A stretch of 64,000 nucleotides of DNA from Miltoncostaea sp963762825 (GCA_963762825.1 CAVXLZ010000001.1:62001-126000), one strand, 5' to 3'; positions 17,427-27,754 are shown, counted from the stretch's first letter. A program made the numbers and translations. Notes: generated by a model not told the origin, from the letters alone.

Positions 17427-18182
17427 GTGCCCACACCATCACTCATCGGCCATGCCGCGGTTCTCGCCGGCGCGGTCGGCATCAACTTCGACGACCTGCG
17501 CCGCCGCGCCGGGACCGTCGTGGACGCCTACCGCCGGCGCGGACCGGCCGGTGCCGCGATGGCCGTGGCCGGGCGGCTGCCCCGTCGCCTCATCCGGATC
17601 GAGTGGTACTCGCTCTTCGAGACTCTCACGCCGGGCGATCCCGGGGTGCCCGCCTGGCCGGGCGCACGCAGGGCCGACGCCGACGACGTGGCCGATCTCG
17701 CCGACCTTCGTGGCGCGCCCGAGGCGGGCATACGCGAGCGGCTCGACCGCGGCGACCGCGCCTACCTCGTCCACGACGACGGCCTCCTGGTGGGGCAGAT
17801 CTGGTACCGGGCCGGATCCTGGCGCGAGGACGACATCGAGTTCTCGCTGGCCGACGACGAGCGCTGGGGTTTCGACTCTTTCGTGCGGCCGACCCACCGC
17901 GGCCGGCACATCGGCCCGCGGCTCGCGGTGCACGCCCTGCTCGACCTCCAGGCAGGCGGGGTTCGCCGGGTGGTGTCGGTCATCGACCACCTGAACGCCG
18001 CCTCGCTTCACGCGGCCAAGCGGTACGGCGCCCAGCCGCTCTCCTCGATCATCACGATCGCCGTCCCCGGCCTCGAGCTCGTGCGCGAGCGACTGCAGGG
18101 CGCAGCGCACGGCGCCTGGACCGGGCATCCCCGCGACCGGCCGCTCGTACGCCGCCCTCCCGCGACCCCCGCTCGCCGATGA
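17427..18182 (+). CDS. GNAT-family N-acetyltransferase
   Basis: 251 residues from GTG at 17427; no convincing ribosome site supports this start, so the N-terminus is uncertain. The C-terminal half has DSFVRPTHRGRHIGPRLAVHAL, which contains the R/Q-x-x-G-x-G/A acetyl-CoA loop in a slightly altered form, then NAASLHAAKRYGAQPL, where the usual N-x-x-S-x-x-x-x-x-x-x-G pattern of GNAT beta5-alpha4 is clear. The stop overlaps the next gene (ATGA). As it is coupled with a BioF2-like enzyme, it probably modifies the same glycan or precursor. Confidence 0.72.
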   Translation: MPTPSLIGHAAVLAGAVGINFDDLRRRAGTVVDAYRRRGPAGAAMAVAGRLPRRLIRIEWYSLFETLTPGDPGVPAWPGARRADADDVADLADLRGAPEAGIRERLDRGDRAYLVHDDGLLVGQIWYRAGSWREDDIEFSLADDERWGFDSFVRPTHRGRHIGPRLAVHALLDLQAGGVRRVVSVIDHLNAASLHAAKRYGAQPLSSIITIAVPGLELVRERLQGAAHGAWTGHPRDRPLVRRPPATPARR

Positions 18183-19462
18183 GCGCTCCTCCCCCGGCGG
18201 GCGAGCGCCGCGCTCCGCTCGAGGCGGACCCGGCGGACACGGCTCTCGAGGCCCTCACGCCCGCGCTCGAGCGCGAGTGGGAGGCCCTCGCGCGCCGCAC
18301 CAGCGCGTCGCCGTTCCTGCGGCCCCGCTACCTGCGGGTATGGCTCGACTCCTTCGGCGACGGAGGCTCGCCGGAGCTGGTCGCCGCGCGCCGGGCGGGG
18401 GCACTGGTCGGCGCCATGGCCGTCGTGCGGCGGGGCAGGATCCTGGCCACGCCGGGGAACTTCGAGACGCCGGCCGAGGGCATCGTGGCCGACGACCGCG
18501 AGGCCGCCGGCGCCGTCGCCCGGGCCGTGCTCACCACCGGCTCGCGGCGAGTCGATCTCCAGCATCTCGCCGACGGCCTCTCGCTGCGGGCCCTCGGGGG
18601 CGCCGCCGAGTCGCTCGGCCATCGGGTGGTCACACGCGTCACCATGCGCAGCCCGGTGGTAGACACCGGAATCGGCTGGGACGGGTACTGGGCCTCGCGC
18701 TCGCGCAACCTGCGCCACAACGTCAATCGCTGCGGGCGGCGGGCGGGGGAGGCGGGCGAGTTCGCGTTCGAGGTGGTGTGCGACCCCGACCCCGGCGCGC
18801 TCCACGACCTCCTCGAGGAGGGCTTCGCCGTCGAGGGCTCGGGCTGGAAGGCGGAGCGCGGCACCGCGATCGCCACGAGTCCGCTCACGCGCGGCTACTA
18901 CACCGATCTCGCGAGATGGGCGGCCGAGGAGGGGTGGCTGCGGCTGAGCTTCCTGCGGATCGACGGCCGGCCGATCGCCTTCTGCCTCAGCGTCGAGGCC
19001 TTCGGGGTGCACCACGCGCTCAAGATGGGCTACGACGACGGCCTCCGGCGCCTCTCCCCGGGGATGCTGCTGCTCCACGGGATGATCAAGCGCGCCTTCG
19101 ATGAGGGCATCGGGTGCTTCGACTTCGCGGGGCACGACGAGCCCTACAAGATGTCGTGGGCCACCGGCACCGAGGAGTACGTCTCGATGACCGCCTTCCC
19201 CGCCTCCGCGCTCGGGTGGGCGACCCACCGCACCGAGGTCGCCCGGATCGCTCTGGCCGAGAGCGCCCTGCGCCCGGTGCTCGAGCCGGTCGCCGTCGTG
19301 GTACGGCGCGCCGGCCGGCTGGCCTCCGCGCTGGCCGGCCTGAGGCCGGCGCGCCACCGCGCCGTCCGGGCGGATGATGCCGTCGGTGCGAGTGCCGCCG
19401 CGTGGGTGGCCGCCACGACGGTCCGGGATCCGCTCAAACAGGGAGTAGAGTCACCCGAATGA
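18179..19462 (+). CDS. BioF2/CelD-type GNAT-like acyltransferase
   Basis: 427 residues, ATG overlapping the upstream stop by 4 nt. Conserved features of Acetyltransf_6 proteins: SPFLRPRYLRVWLDSFG near residue 40, the basic RSRNLRHNVNRCGRR near 178, YYTDLARWAAEEGWLRL, IDGRPIAFCL, LKMGYDDGLRRLSPGMLL and CFDFAGHDEPYKMSW. These FemAB-like enzymes transfer acyl or amino-acyl groups in cell-envelope polysaccharide synthesis. The stop overlaps the chain-length protein gene (ATGA), making a four-gene coupled block with it and the GNAT. Confidence 0.82.
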   Translation: MSAPPPAGERRAPLEADPADTALEALTPALEREWEALARRTSASPFLRPRYLRVWLDSFGDGGSPELVAARRAGALVGAMAVVRRGRILATPGNFETPAEGIVADDREAAGAVARAVLTTGSRRVDLQHLADGLSLRALGGAAESLGHRVVTRVTMRSPVVDTGIGWDGYWASRSRNLRHNVNRCGRRAGEAGEFAFEVVCDPDPGALHDLLEEGFAVEGSGWKAERGTAIATSPLTRGYYTDLARWAAEEGWLRLSFLRIDGRPIAFCLSVEAFGVHHALKMGYDDGLRRLSPGMLLLHGMIKRAFDEGIGCFDFAGHDEPYKMSWATGTEEYVSMTAFPASALGWATHRTEVARIALAESALRPVLEPVAVVVRRAGRLASALAGLRPARHRAVRADDAVGASAAAWVAATTVRDPLKQGVESPE

Positions 19463-21081
19463 CGTTCAACGGAGCGAGCTCGCAGAGCACCTCTCCGCGC
19501 GGATTCGAGCGCGGCTGGGTACGCGACCCCGACGGTGGGGGTGGCCTCAGTCGCTACATCGCCATCGCCCGGGACCACTGGCGCCTGATGCTGGTGCTGA
19601 TCGGCTTCGTGGTGGGTGCGGCGATCCTCGCCGTGACGCTGTCGTCCAAGAGCTACGAGGCCGAGGCGCTGCTGAGCGTCTCGCCGGTGTCGAGCAACGA
19701 CACCCGTTTCGACGGCATCAGCGTGATCCGCGAGACCAGCGTGCCGGGTCGCGATGTCGAGACCCTCGCGCGCATCGTCAAGACCATCCCGGTCGCGCAG
19801 GCGGCCGCGAACACCGAGGGCGTCTCGGGAAGCCCCCAGGGGCTGCTCGCGAGAGTCGTCGTCAGCCCCATCGGAGGCAGCTTCCTGGTGTCCGTGTCGG
19901 CCACCGCGGGCACCGCCGATGAGGCCGCCGCGATCGCCAACGCGTTCGCGACCAGCGCGGTCGCCGTGCGCTCGGCCCAGTTCCGCGAGCAGGTCGAGAA
20001 CCAGATCGATGCGGTGTCGGGTCAGCTCGAGAACGGCGTCGATCTCCCGGAAGCGGCCCGCGCCCAGCTCAACGAACGCCTCGCTCAGCTGCAGGCGCTG
20101 CGCGGGACGCGGGATCCCTCCGTGCAGCTCGGGAGCTCGGCGACCCCGCCCGACAGCCCATCCTCGCCGGCCCTGAAGCTCGTGATCGCGATCGCCCTGG
20201 TCGTCGGCTCGATCGTTGCCTTCGGCGGCGCGGTCGCGGTGGACACGGCGAGCAGCCGCGTCCGCACCGAGGGGCAGCTCACCGAGCGCTTCAACCTGCC
20301 GATCCTGGCCCGCGTGCCGAAGAGCCGGACCGGTGCGGCGGTGGCGACGACCGACTCGTATCGCGACCTCGCCCAGTCGATCGCCGTCCTGCGGCGCGAT
20401 CCCCACCGTCTCTCGTCGGTGCTGTTCACCAGTGCCGGCGACGGCGAGAGCCGCACGGCGTCGGCGATCGAGACCGCCCGGACCCTCTCCGACGCAGGCC
20501 AGCGGGTCCTCCTGGTGGACGCCGATCTGCGCCAGCCCTCGATCGCTCAGGCACTCGGCCTCAAACCGACGCACGGCACGGGCTCGGTGATGCTCGGTCG
20601 CGTGCCCCTCGAGGAGGCGATGATCGACGCCCCGAGCGTGCGCGGCACGCTCAAGGTGCTCTGCGGGTCCGACACCGACTCCGCTGCGGCGGTCGTCGCC
20701 ATCTCGCCGGCGATCATCGGCCAACTGCTGGACGCGGCGGCGACGTGGGCCGACTTCATCGTGTTCGACGCCGCGCCGCTCGGCATCGTGGGCGACGCGC
20801 TCCCCATCGCCACGTCCGTCGATGACGTCATCCTGGTGGTCGGACGCGGAGAGACCGAGCTCGCTAGCCTCGGCCGTCTCTCCGACCTGTTGATGCGCTA
20901 CGAGATCGTCCCGCGCGGGCTCTGCCTGGTGGGCTGGGACCGCAGCACCCGCTCGCGTGAAGTGTCCGCGCCCACCACCGGTCCACGCGCCACGGCCGCC
21001 CGGGCAGCTGCCCGGCGGAGTCCCCGCGATCCGGGCGCCGATCCCGGAAAGGCTCCGCCGAAGACCTCGCGTTCCCGGTGA
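19459..21081 (+). CDS. Wzz-like chain-length/BY-kinase-like protein with defective Walker A
   Basis: 540 residues, ATG overlapping the preceding stop. Layout: Wzz N-terminal domain with a first membrane helix (LMLVLIGFVVGAAILAV, about residue 45), a periplasmic coiled region, a second helix (LVIAIALVVGSIVAFGGAV, about 240), then a P-loop domain. In tyrosine kinases of this kind the P-loop is GEGKST; here it reads GDGESRT, so the ATP-binding lysine is a glutamate. The A' motif VLLVDADLRQP and the Walker B segment DFIVFDAAPLG remain. The C-terminal tail has no tyrosine cluster. It likely sets polysaccharide chain length without kinase activity. Confidence 0.85.
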   Translation: MTFNGASSQSTSPRGFERGWVRDPDGGGGLSRYIAIARDHWRLMLVLIGFVVGAAILAVTLSSKSYEAEALLSVSPVSSNDTRFDGISVIRETSVPGRDVETLARIVKTIPVAQAAANTEGVSGSPQGLLARVVVSPIGGSFLVSVSATAGTADEAAAIANAFATSAVAVRSAQFREQVENQIDAVSGQLENGVDLPEAARAQLNERLAQLQALRGTRDPSVQLGSSATPPDSPSSPALKLVIAIALVVGSIVAFGGAVAVDTASSRVRTEGQLTERFNLPILARVPKSRTGAAVATTDSYRDLAQSIAVLRRDPHRLSSVLFTSAGDGESRTASAIETARTLSDAGQRVLLVDADLRQPSIAQALGLKPTHGTGSVMLGRVPLEEAMIDAPSVRGTLKVLCGSDTDSAAAVVAISPAIIGQLLDAAATWADFIVFDAAPLGIVGDALPIATSVDDVILVVGRGETELASLGRLSDLLMRYEIVPRGLCLVGWDRSTRSREVSAPTTGPRATAARAAARRSPRDPGADPGKAPPKTSRSR

Positions 21082-21103
21082 GCACGCAGACGCCGTCGGG
21101 GCT

Positions 21104-24100
21104 GTGAGCCCGAGCGCAGACCCGGTTCCCTCCCCGCTTGCCACCGAGATCGACGGGGCGCGTGCAACCACGAGCGTCGCCGGCCAGACGGCGCTGATCT
21201 TCGCATCGCGGGTGGCGGCCGCCGTCTCGACGGGGGTCCTGACGATCCTCCTCACCCGGCTGCTCGGACTCGGCGGGTACGGCGACTACGCGCTTGCGCT
21301 GACCATCGCCACGCTGGCCGCCCTGTTCGCGTCGCTGGGAGTCGAACTCGGCGACGTCGCGGTATGTCGCCGACGGCTACAACAGCGGACGCGGGTTCTC
21401 GGCAGTCCTCCTGAAGGGCCTGAAGCTGCGGACGGTCACCGCGGTGGCCGTCTTCGGGGCGCTCATCCTCCTCGCCGGCCCTCTGGCATCGGCCTTCGGT
21501 GAGAGCGGCCTCGACGGCGCCGTGCGGGCCGCGGCGATCGCCCTCTTCTTCAGCGCCGGATTCTCGTGGGTGAGCGGCGTGTACGAAGGCTTGCAGCAAG
21601 GGCGGATGCTCGCCCTGACCGCCATCCTCAAGTCGGTCGTCGAGTTCGTGGTGGTGCTGGCCGCGCTCCTGCTCGGCTTCGGAGTGGTCGGGGCGCTCCT
21701 CGGCAACGCCTTGAGCTATGCCGCCGCTGTCGCGCTGGGGCTCTACGTGATGCGCCCCCATATGCGCTGGCGCCACTCTCTCGCCGAGGAGGAGATCTCC
21801 ACCTCGGCCATCCTGCGCTACGGCAACCACATCTGGCTCGCGGGCGTGGTCTGGCTGCTGTTCGAGCGGGTCGACCTCGTGCTGCTCGGGGCTTTCATCG
21901 ACACCGATGCGGTGGGCCTCTACGACGCACCCTGGCGCGTCGCCACGATCCTCGGCCTGCTCGGCGGGAGCCTCGCCTCATCGGTCACGCCGCGCATAGC
22001 GTCGGTAGACCGGGTTGCCGGCGCCGGCTTGCTGACCAAGGCGTTCCGGGTCTCGCTGGCCTTCTACCTCCCGCTCGGCGTCATCACCGCCGTGGCGGCG
22101 AACGATCTGATCGTGACGCTGCTCGGCGCCGAGTTCGCGCGGAGCGCCACGGTGCTGCAGGCGCTGCTGCCCTACGTGATCCTGATCGGCCTCGCCCCGC
22201 TCGTCTCGCGCGCTCTCGACTACGTCGGCGTGGCCGCGATCCGCAAGTGGATCGCCCTCGTGGCCTTCGTCGCCAACCTGATCCTCGATCTCATCCTGAT
22301 TCCGACGATCGGCCTGCTCGGCGCCGCGATCGGCACCAACGTGGCCATCCTCATCTTCGTCGGTGGGCACTTCGTCGTCGTGGCGCGGCTCTTTCCGTTG
22401 GACCGCGCGGCCCTCATCGGGACTCTGGTCCGGTCTACGACTGCGGCGGCCGTCGGCGGGGCGCTCTGCTGGGGCATCCTGGAGTTGCCGGGCCCCGGTC
22501 TCCTGCGTCTGGCCGTCGCCTTCCCGGTCGCAATCGCCGCGGCGGTCGGCGTTCTCGTCCGGACGGGGGAGGTCCCCGCCGACAAGCTGCGTCTGCACGA
22601 GCGCCTCTCCGTGCTGCGGGCACGCGTGGAGCAGCGCATCCCACGGTGGTGGGCGCTGCTCGCCAACCCCTACACGCGGCTGGTCTCGGGCGCGGCCTTC
22701 GGCGCCCTCGTCGTGGGCCTGGCGGTCGGCCGCTCGCCCTACATCGCCGTGGGAGGCATGGTCGGGTTGGCGCTGATGGCGCTGCTGCTCTCCGACCTCA
22801 CGGTGGGGGTGATCGCCTTCGTGGTGATCCAGCCGCTCGCGCTGTTGGTCGGGGGCGCCGGCGAGCCGCTCGTCTCGAAGGGCGCCGGGGTCATCCTGCT
22901 CGCCACCTGGATCGTCACCCTGCGTTACCCGTCGAGCAGGCGGCGCTACCTGGGCTTCACGGCCAACAACCCCCTGTTGTTCGCCATCATCGTCGCCTTC
23001 ATCGGGTGGATCATCGCCTCCATGCTCTGGTCGATCGACGTGGCCCTGTCGATCGAGGCGATCCAGCGCTACCTGCTCGGCTTCCTGCTCGTGGGGATCG
23101 TCTTCACCGCCACCCGCAATCGCCGGGCGGCCATCCTCATCAGCGGCGCCTTCTGCCTGAGCGCGGCGATCTCGACGGTCATCGGGATCGCGATCGGCAA
23201 CCGGATCGAGGGTCGCCTCGTGGGCACCTTCGCCGATGCGAACGAGTACGCCGCGTTCTGCGTCCCGGCGCTCCTGATCGGCGGAGCGCTGGCCGTGATG
23301 GCGGACACGCCTCTGCGGCGCTTCGGCTTCGGCGTGGCGGCCATGATCAGCGGACTGGGCATCGTGCTCTCGGGCTCTCGGGGTGGGATCATCGCGATCG
23401 GCACGGCGTTGATCGTCTGGACCGTCTTCGGCGGCCGCTGGCGGATGCGCGTGCTCGTCGGCGGCGTGGCGGTGGCCTTCCTGTTGGTGGGCTACATCAA
23501 CACCGCCGCCTCGCCGGCCACCCAGGCCCGCATCGCCACTCTCACCGAGGGCGAGAGCTTCGGCAAGAGCGGCGGCACCGGCCGCACCGACATCTGGCGC
23601 GTCGGTCTGCGCGCCTACGACGACCACCCCACCAAGGGCTCGGGCATCGGCACCTACACCGCCGCGACGCCTCGCTACCTGGCCCGGCCGGGCCTCGTGC
23701 GCCGCGGTGACTTCTTTACCGAGACACCCAAGGTCGCCCACAACACCTACCTGCACATCCTGGTCGAGATCGGAACCGTGGGGCTCGCCCTCTTCATCGG
23801 GATCGTCCTCGTGTGCCTCGCGGCCGCCGTCCGCGCCGCGCAGCTCTTCAAGCGGGCCGGCGACGAGAAGCTCGAGCTCCTCAGCCGCACCCTGCTGGCG
23901 GGGACCTCGGGTCTGCTGACCGCCGACTTCTTCATCTCCGGCCAGTATCAGCGGATCCTCTGGATCCTGCTCGGCCTCTGCGTCGGCATGCTCGGCGTCG
24001 CGCGCGGTGTGCGTGCGCGACGCGGGCGAAGCGGGACCGAGTCGAACGATCCTCCTCACTGGGTGCGCAGGAGCGCCCGCGTCGAGCCGCCGCCCGAGCC

Positions 24101-24167
24101 CCCGCTCGCGGGTGTCGGCGCGGGCCCCGGAGGGGATCGCCACCCAGGGCGTCGCCAGTCGGACTAG
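21104..24167 (+). CDS. Flippase fused to O-antigen ligase-like domain (one-base frameshift)
   Basis: From GTG at 21104 the frame reads a Wzx-type start (TALIFASRVAAAVSTGVLTILLTRLLGLGGYGDYAL in two adjacent pieces) to residue 82. An extra G at 21350/21351 then shifts it; removing it continues as ATSRYVADGYNSGRG and runs to 24167, about 1020 residues. Residues 1-440 are an oligosaccharide flippase (MATE/Wzx-like, about 12 helices). Residues 500-980 are an O-antigen ligase/polymerase-like domain with LSGSRGGIIAIG and AHNTYLHILVEIGTVGL. Both halves are multispanning and no stop or internal start separates them. It would export and polymerise or ligate lipid-linked glycan. The stop shares CTAG with the convergent carboxylase gene. 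Confidence 0.8.
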
Positions 24168-25939
24168 TCGACCACCGCCAGGACCTCGCCCACGACGACC
24201 CCCTGGCCCACCTCGACGCGCAGCTCGCGCACCGTCCCCGCCTGGTGGGCGGCGATCTCGTTCTCCATCTTCATCGCCTCGACGATGCACACGACCTCGC
24301 CCATCGTCACGGCCTGACCGACCTCCACCAGGACCTTCAGGACGGTTCCCTGCATCGGCGTGACCACCTGGTCCGGGCTGCCGCCCCCGCTCGCGGCTTT
24401 CGCCGAGCGCTTCGGCTTGCGGGTACGGGCGACGACGGCCGCCGCCGCCCCGGCGGTCTCCTCGTAGCGCAGGGAGACCTCGAACCGGCGGCCGTCCACC
24501 TCGGCGGTGAAGCGGCGCTCGGTCTGCGGCGGCGGCTCGCCGGCCCGCTCGCCGTCGGTCGCGGCGGGGGGACCCGAGGTGGCCGGAAGCGGCGTGGGCT
24601 GCTCCGCCATCTCGGCCAGCAGCGCGTGGCAGGCGCCGCCGGCGATGAACTCGTCGTTCGCGAGCAGCCAACGGTGGAACGGGATGAGCGTCGCCGGGCC
24701 CTCGACGACGTACTCCTCCAGAGCGCGCAGCATCCGCCTCCGCGCCGATTCGCGATCGACGTCCCAGGCGATCAGCTTGGCGACCATCGGGTCGTAGATC
24801 TCCGGGATCAAGGAGCCCGCGCGCACGCCCGAATCGACCCGGACCCCCGGCCCGGCCGGCTCCCGATACCCGGTGATGAGAGCCGGGGACGGCATGAAGC
24901 GTGCGGAGGCGTCCTCGGCGTTGATGCGGCACTCGAAGGCGTGGCCCCGCGGGCGCACCTCGTCCTGGGTCATCGAGAGGCGCTCGCCGGCCGCCACGCG
25001 GATCTGCTCGCGCACGAGATCGATGCCGGTGACGGCCTCGGTGATCGTGTGCTCGACCTGGATCCGCGTGTTCATCTCGAGGAAGTAGAACTCCTCTCCC
25101 GAGACGAGGTACTCGAGGGTGCCGGCGGAGGTGTAGGAGACCGCCTGGGCGGCGCGCACCGAGGCTTCGCCCATGCGCGCCCTCAGGTCGTCGGACACGA
25201 CCGGGCTCGGGGTCTCCTCGATCAGCTTCTGATGGCGTCGCTGCACCGAGCAGTCGCGCTCGCCGAGCCAGACGCACGAGCCGTGGGCGTCGGCGAGGAT
25301 CTGGATCTCCACGTGCCGCGGGTTCGGCAGGTACCGCTCGAGGTAGACCTCGTCGTCGGCGAAGAACCGCAGGCCCTCACCCGCGGCCCCCTCGAAGGCG
25401 CCCTCCAGCTCGTCCGGGGTCAGCGCGACGCGGAAGCCCTTGCCCCCTCCGCCGGCGCTCGCCTTGACGGCCACCGGGTAGCCGATGGTCTCGGCGATGG
25501 TCCGTGCCGCCGCGACGTCGGCAACCGGCTCGGTCACGCCCGGGACGATCGGGACGCCCGCGGCGTCCATCAGCGCGCGCGACTGGACCTTCGAGCCCAT
25601 CGCGTCGATCGCGCTCGGCGGCGGGCCGATCCAGACGATGCCCGCCTCCGCCAGTGAACGCGCGAAGGAGGCGTTCTCGGCGAGGAAGCCGTATCCGGGG
25701 TGCACGGCATCGACGCCGGCGGCGGCAGCCACCTCGAGGATGCGGGGGACGTTGAGGTAGCTCTCGGCGGCCGGTCCGGGCCCCAGCAGGTGGGCCTCGT
25801 CGGCGTGCTCGAGGAAGAGGGCGTCGCGGTCGACCTCGCTGTAGACGGCCACCGATGCGATGCCCATCTCCCTCAGCGTCCGCATGACGCGGATCGCGAT
25901 CTCGCCTCGGTTGGCCACCATCACCTTGCGGAAGGACAT
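24164..25939 (-). CDS. pccA: Acyl-CoA (propionyl/acetyl-CoA) carboxylase alpha subunit
   Basis: 591 residues from ATG at 25939, which overlaps the epsilon-subunit stop by 1 nt (TGATG); an in-frame ATG 5 codons upstream is possible. Biotin carboxylase domain: KVMVANRGEIAIRV at the start, KASAGGGGKGFRV (glycine-rich ATP loop), FLEMNTRIQVEH. The C-terminal biotin carrier domain has EAMKMENEI, whose Lys carries biotin. With the beta subunit it carboxylates propionyl-CoA (or acetyl-CoA). The adjoining mutase gene argues for propionyl-CoA. Confidence 0.93.
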   Translation of the reverse strand: MSFRKVMVANRGEIAIRVMRTLREMGIASVAVYSEVDRDALFLEHADEAHLLGPGPAAESYLNVPRILEVAAAAGVDAVHPGYGFLAENASFARSLAEAGIVWIGPPPSAIDAMGSKVQSRALMDAAGVPIVPGVTEPVADVAAARTIAETIGYPVAVKASAGGGGKGFRVALTPDELEGAFEGAAGEGLRFFADDEVYLERYLPNPRHVEIQILADAHGSCVWLGERDCSVQRRHQKLIEETPSPVVSDDLRARMGEASVRAAQAVSYTSAGTLEYLVSGEEFYFLEMNTRIQVEHTITEAVTGIDLVREQIRVAAGERLSMTQDEVRPRGHAFECRINAEDASARFMPSPALITGYREPAGPGVRVDSGVRAGSLIPEIYDPMVAKLIAWDVDRESARRRMLRALEEYVVEGPATLIPFHRWLLANDEFIAGGACHALLAEMAEQPTPLPATSGPPAATDGERAGEPPPQTERRFTAEVDGRRFEVSLRYEETAGAAAAVVARTRKPKRSAKAASGGGSPDQVVTPMQGTVLKVLVEVGQAVTMGEVVCIVEAMKMENEIAAHQAGTVRELRVEVGQGVVVGEVLAVVD

Positions 25940-26163
25940 CAGTGGCTGCTCCATACGACGCCGTCGCCCTTGAGGTTCTCGGGCACCTCGCTCGATTCGA
26001 GCATCGCCGCCCGCCGCCAGCGCGAGCGGTAGGCGAACGGTGTCGGGTCGACCGGTACGCCCCGCTCTCCCTCGACCACCGCCGTGACCGCCGCCGCGAG
26101 TGCGGCGAGCTGTGCGGGGGTGGGGGTGCCGCCCGCGCGGATGGTGAGCGCGTCGGGCCTCAC
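25939..26163 (-). CDS. Acyl-CoA carboxylase epsilon subunit
   Basis: 74 residues between the carboxylase beta and alpha genes, GTG start overlapping the beta stop (GTGA) and stop overlapping the alpha start. The sequence IRAGGTPTPAQLAALAAAV followed by a C-terminal SRWRRAAML is the pattern of small actinobacterial epsilon subunits (AccE-like), which stabilise and activate the alpha-beta complex. Too small for confident homology by eye, but position and pattern agree. Confidence 0.8.
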   Translation of the reverse strand: MRPDALTIRAGGTPTPAQLAALAAAVTAVVEGERGVPVDPTPFAYRSRWRRAAMLESSEVPENLKGDGVVWSSH

Positions 26164-27722
26164 AGGGGAATGTTCCCGTGCTTGCGCCGCGGGCGCAGCT
26201 CGCGTTTGGTGAGGCTCACCTCGAGCGAGCGGATGAGCCAGGCACGGGTCTCCTCGGGCTCGATCACGTCATCGACGTAGCCCCGCTCGGCGGCGATGTA
26301 GGGGTTCGCGAAGCGCTCGGTGTAGTCGGCGATCAACTGCTCGCGCCGGGCTGCCACGTCCTCTCCGGCCTTCTCGGCCTCCACCAGTTCCTTGCGGAAG
26401 ACGATGTTGACGGCGCCCTCGGCGCCCATCACCGCGATCTCGGCCGTGGGCCAGGCGGCGTTGAAGTCGGCTCCCACGTGCTTGCTGGCCATCACGTCGT
26501 AGGCGCCACCGTAGGCCTTGCGCGTGATCACGGTGAGCTTCGGGACCGTGGCCTCCGCGTAGGCGTACAGGAGCTTCGCCCCGTGGAGGATGATCCCGTT
26601 GTACTCCTGGGTGGTGCCCGGCAGGAAGCCCGGGACATCGACCAGCGTCACCAGGGGGATGTTGAAGGCGTCGCAGAAGCGGACGAAGCGCGCGGCCTTG
26701 GTCGAGGCGTCGATGTCGAGCACCCCGGCGAGGGCCTTTGGCTGGTTGCCGACGATCCCGACGACATGACCGGCCAGCCGGGCGTAGCCCACCACGATGT
26801 TGGGGGCGTAGAGCGGGGCCACCTCGAGGAAGTCGCCGTCGTCGACCACGAGCTCGATGATCTCCGCCATGTCGTACGGCTTGGTGGGCGCGTCGGGAAT
26901 GATCGTGGTGAGCTCGGGCGCCGCCCGGTCGGGCGGGTCGCCGGTGGCGAGGAACGGGGGCGCGTCGAGGTTGTTCTGGGGGAGATAGGACACCAGGTCC
27001 CGCACCATCTCGAGGCAGTCCGGCTCGGAGTCGGCGGCGAAGTGGCATACGCCCGAGCGGGTGGCGTGGCTCTGTGCGCCGCCGAGCTCCTCCATGGTCA
27101 CGTCCTCCCCGGTGACGGTTTTGATGACCTCGGGGCCCGTGATGAACATGTGGCTGGTCTCGCGCACCATGAAGATGAAGTCGGTGATCGCCGGGCTGTA
27201 GACGGCACCCCCGGCGCAGGGGCCCAGCACCACCGAGATCTGGGGGATGACCCCGCTCGCCCGCACGTTCCGGAAGAAGATGTCCGCGTAGCCGCCCAGG
27301 CTGACGACACCCTCCTGGATGCGGGCCCCGCCCGAGTCGTTGATGCCGATGAACGGGCAGCCCATCTTCACGGCCAGGTCCATCACCTTCACGATCTTCT
27401 CCGCGAAGACCTCGCCGAGGCTGCCGCCGAAGACCGTGAAGTCCTGGCTGAACAGGAAGACCGTGCGGCCGTCGATCGTGCCGTGTCCGGTGACCACCCC
27501 GTCACCCCAGGGGCGGGTGTCCTCCAGCCCGAAACCGTGGGCGCGGTGGCGGGTGAACATGTCCATCTCCACGAAGCTGCCGGGATCGAGCAGCAACTCG
27601 ATCCGCTCGCGTGCGGTCAGCTTTCCGCGCGCGTGCTGGCGCTCCACGGCGGCATCGGTGCCCGCGTGCCGGGCCTCCTCGCGCAGGGCCTTCAGACGCT
27701 CGCGGCGCTCCTCGGTGCTCAT
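26160..27722 (-). CDS. pccB: Propionyl-CoA carboxylase beta subunit (carboxyltransferase)
   Basis: 520 residues, ATG at 27722. Characteristic pieces: KLTARERIELLLDPGSF, GINDSGGARIQEG (oxyanion loop), GPCAGGAVYSPA, DVPGFLPGTTQEYNGI and TRKAYGGAYDVMASK in the second half. It transfers carboxyl from carboxybiotin to propionyl-CoA giving methylmalonyl-CoA. It lies 32 nt after the mutase gene, in one operon with the epsilon and alpha genes. Confidence 0.95.
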   Translation of the reverse strand: MSTEERRERLKALREEARHAGTDAAVERQHARGKLTARERIELLLDPGSFVEMDMFTRHRAHGFGLEDTRPWGDGVVTGHGTIDGRTVFLFSQDFTVFGGSLGEVFAEKIVKVMDLAVKMGCPFIGINDSGGARIQEGVVSLGGYADIFFRNVRASGVIPQISVVLGPCAGGAVYSPAITDFIFMVRETSHMFITGPEVIKTVTGEDVTMEELGGAQSHATRSGVCHFAADSEPDCLEMVRDLVSYLPQNNLDAPPFLATGDPPDRAAPELTTIIPDAPTKPYDMAEIIELVVDDGDFLEVAPLYAPNIVVGYARLAGHVVGIVGNQPKALAGVLDIDASTKAARFVRFCDAFNIPLVTLVDVPGFLPGTTQEYNGIILHGAKLLYAYAEATVPKLTVITRKAYGGAYDVMASKHVGADFNAAWPTAEIAVMGAEGAVNIVFRKELVEAEKAGEDVAARREQLIADYTERFANPYIAAERGYVDDVIEPEETRAWLIRSLEVSLTKRELRPRRKHGNIPL

Positions 27723-27754
27723 CCGTGTGGACCCTACAGACCGGGCGCCGGGGG

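Noticed and set aside
19144..21255. 703-codon minus-strand frame opposite the chain-length protein
   Set aside because: Low-complexity shadow with no start site or family pattern; the plus-strand protein is well supported.
21978..25277. Very long minus-strand frame of 1099 codons opposite the flippase-ligase gene
   Set aside because: Composition is Arg/Asp/Gly/His-rich without domains, typical of the antisense of a GC-rich gene; the real genes in both halves are clear in other frames.
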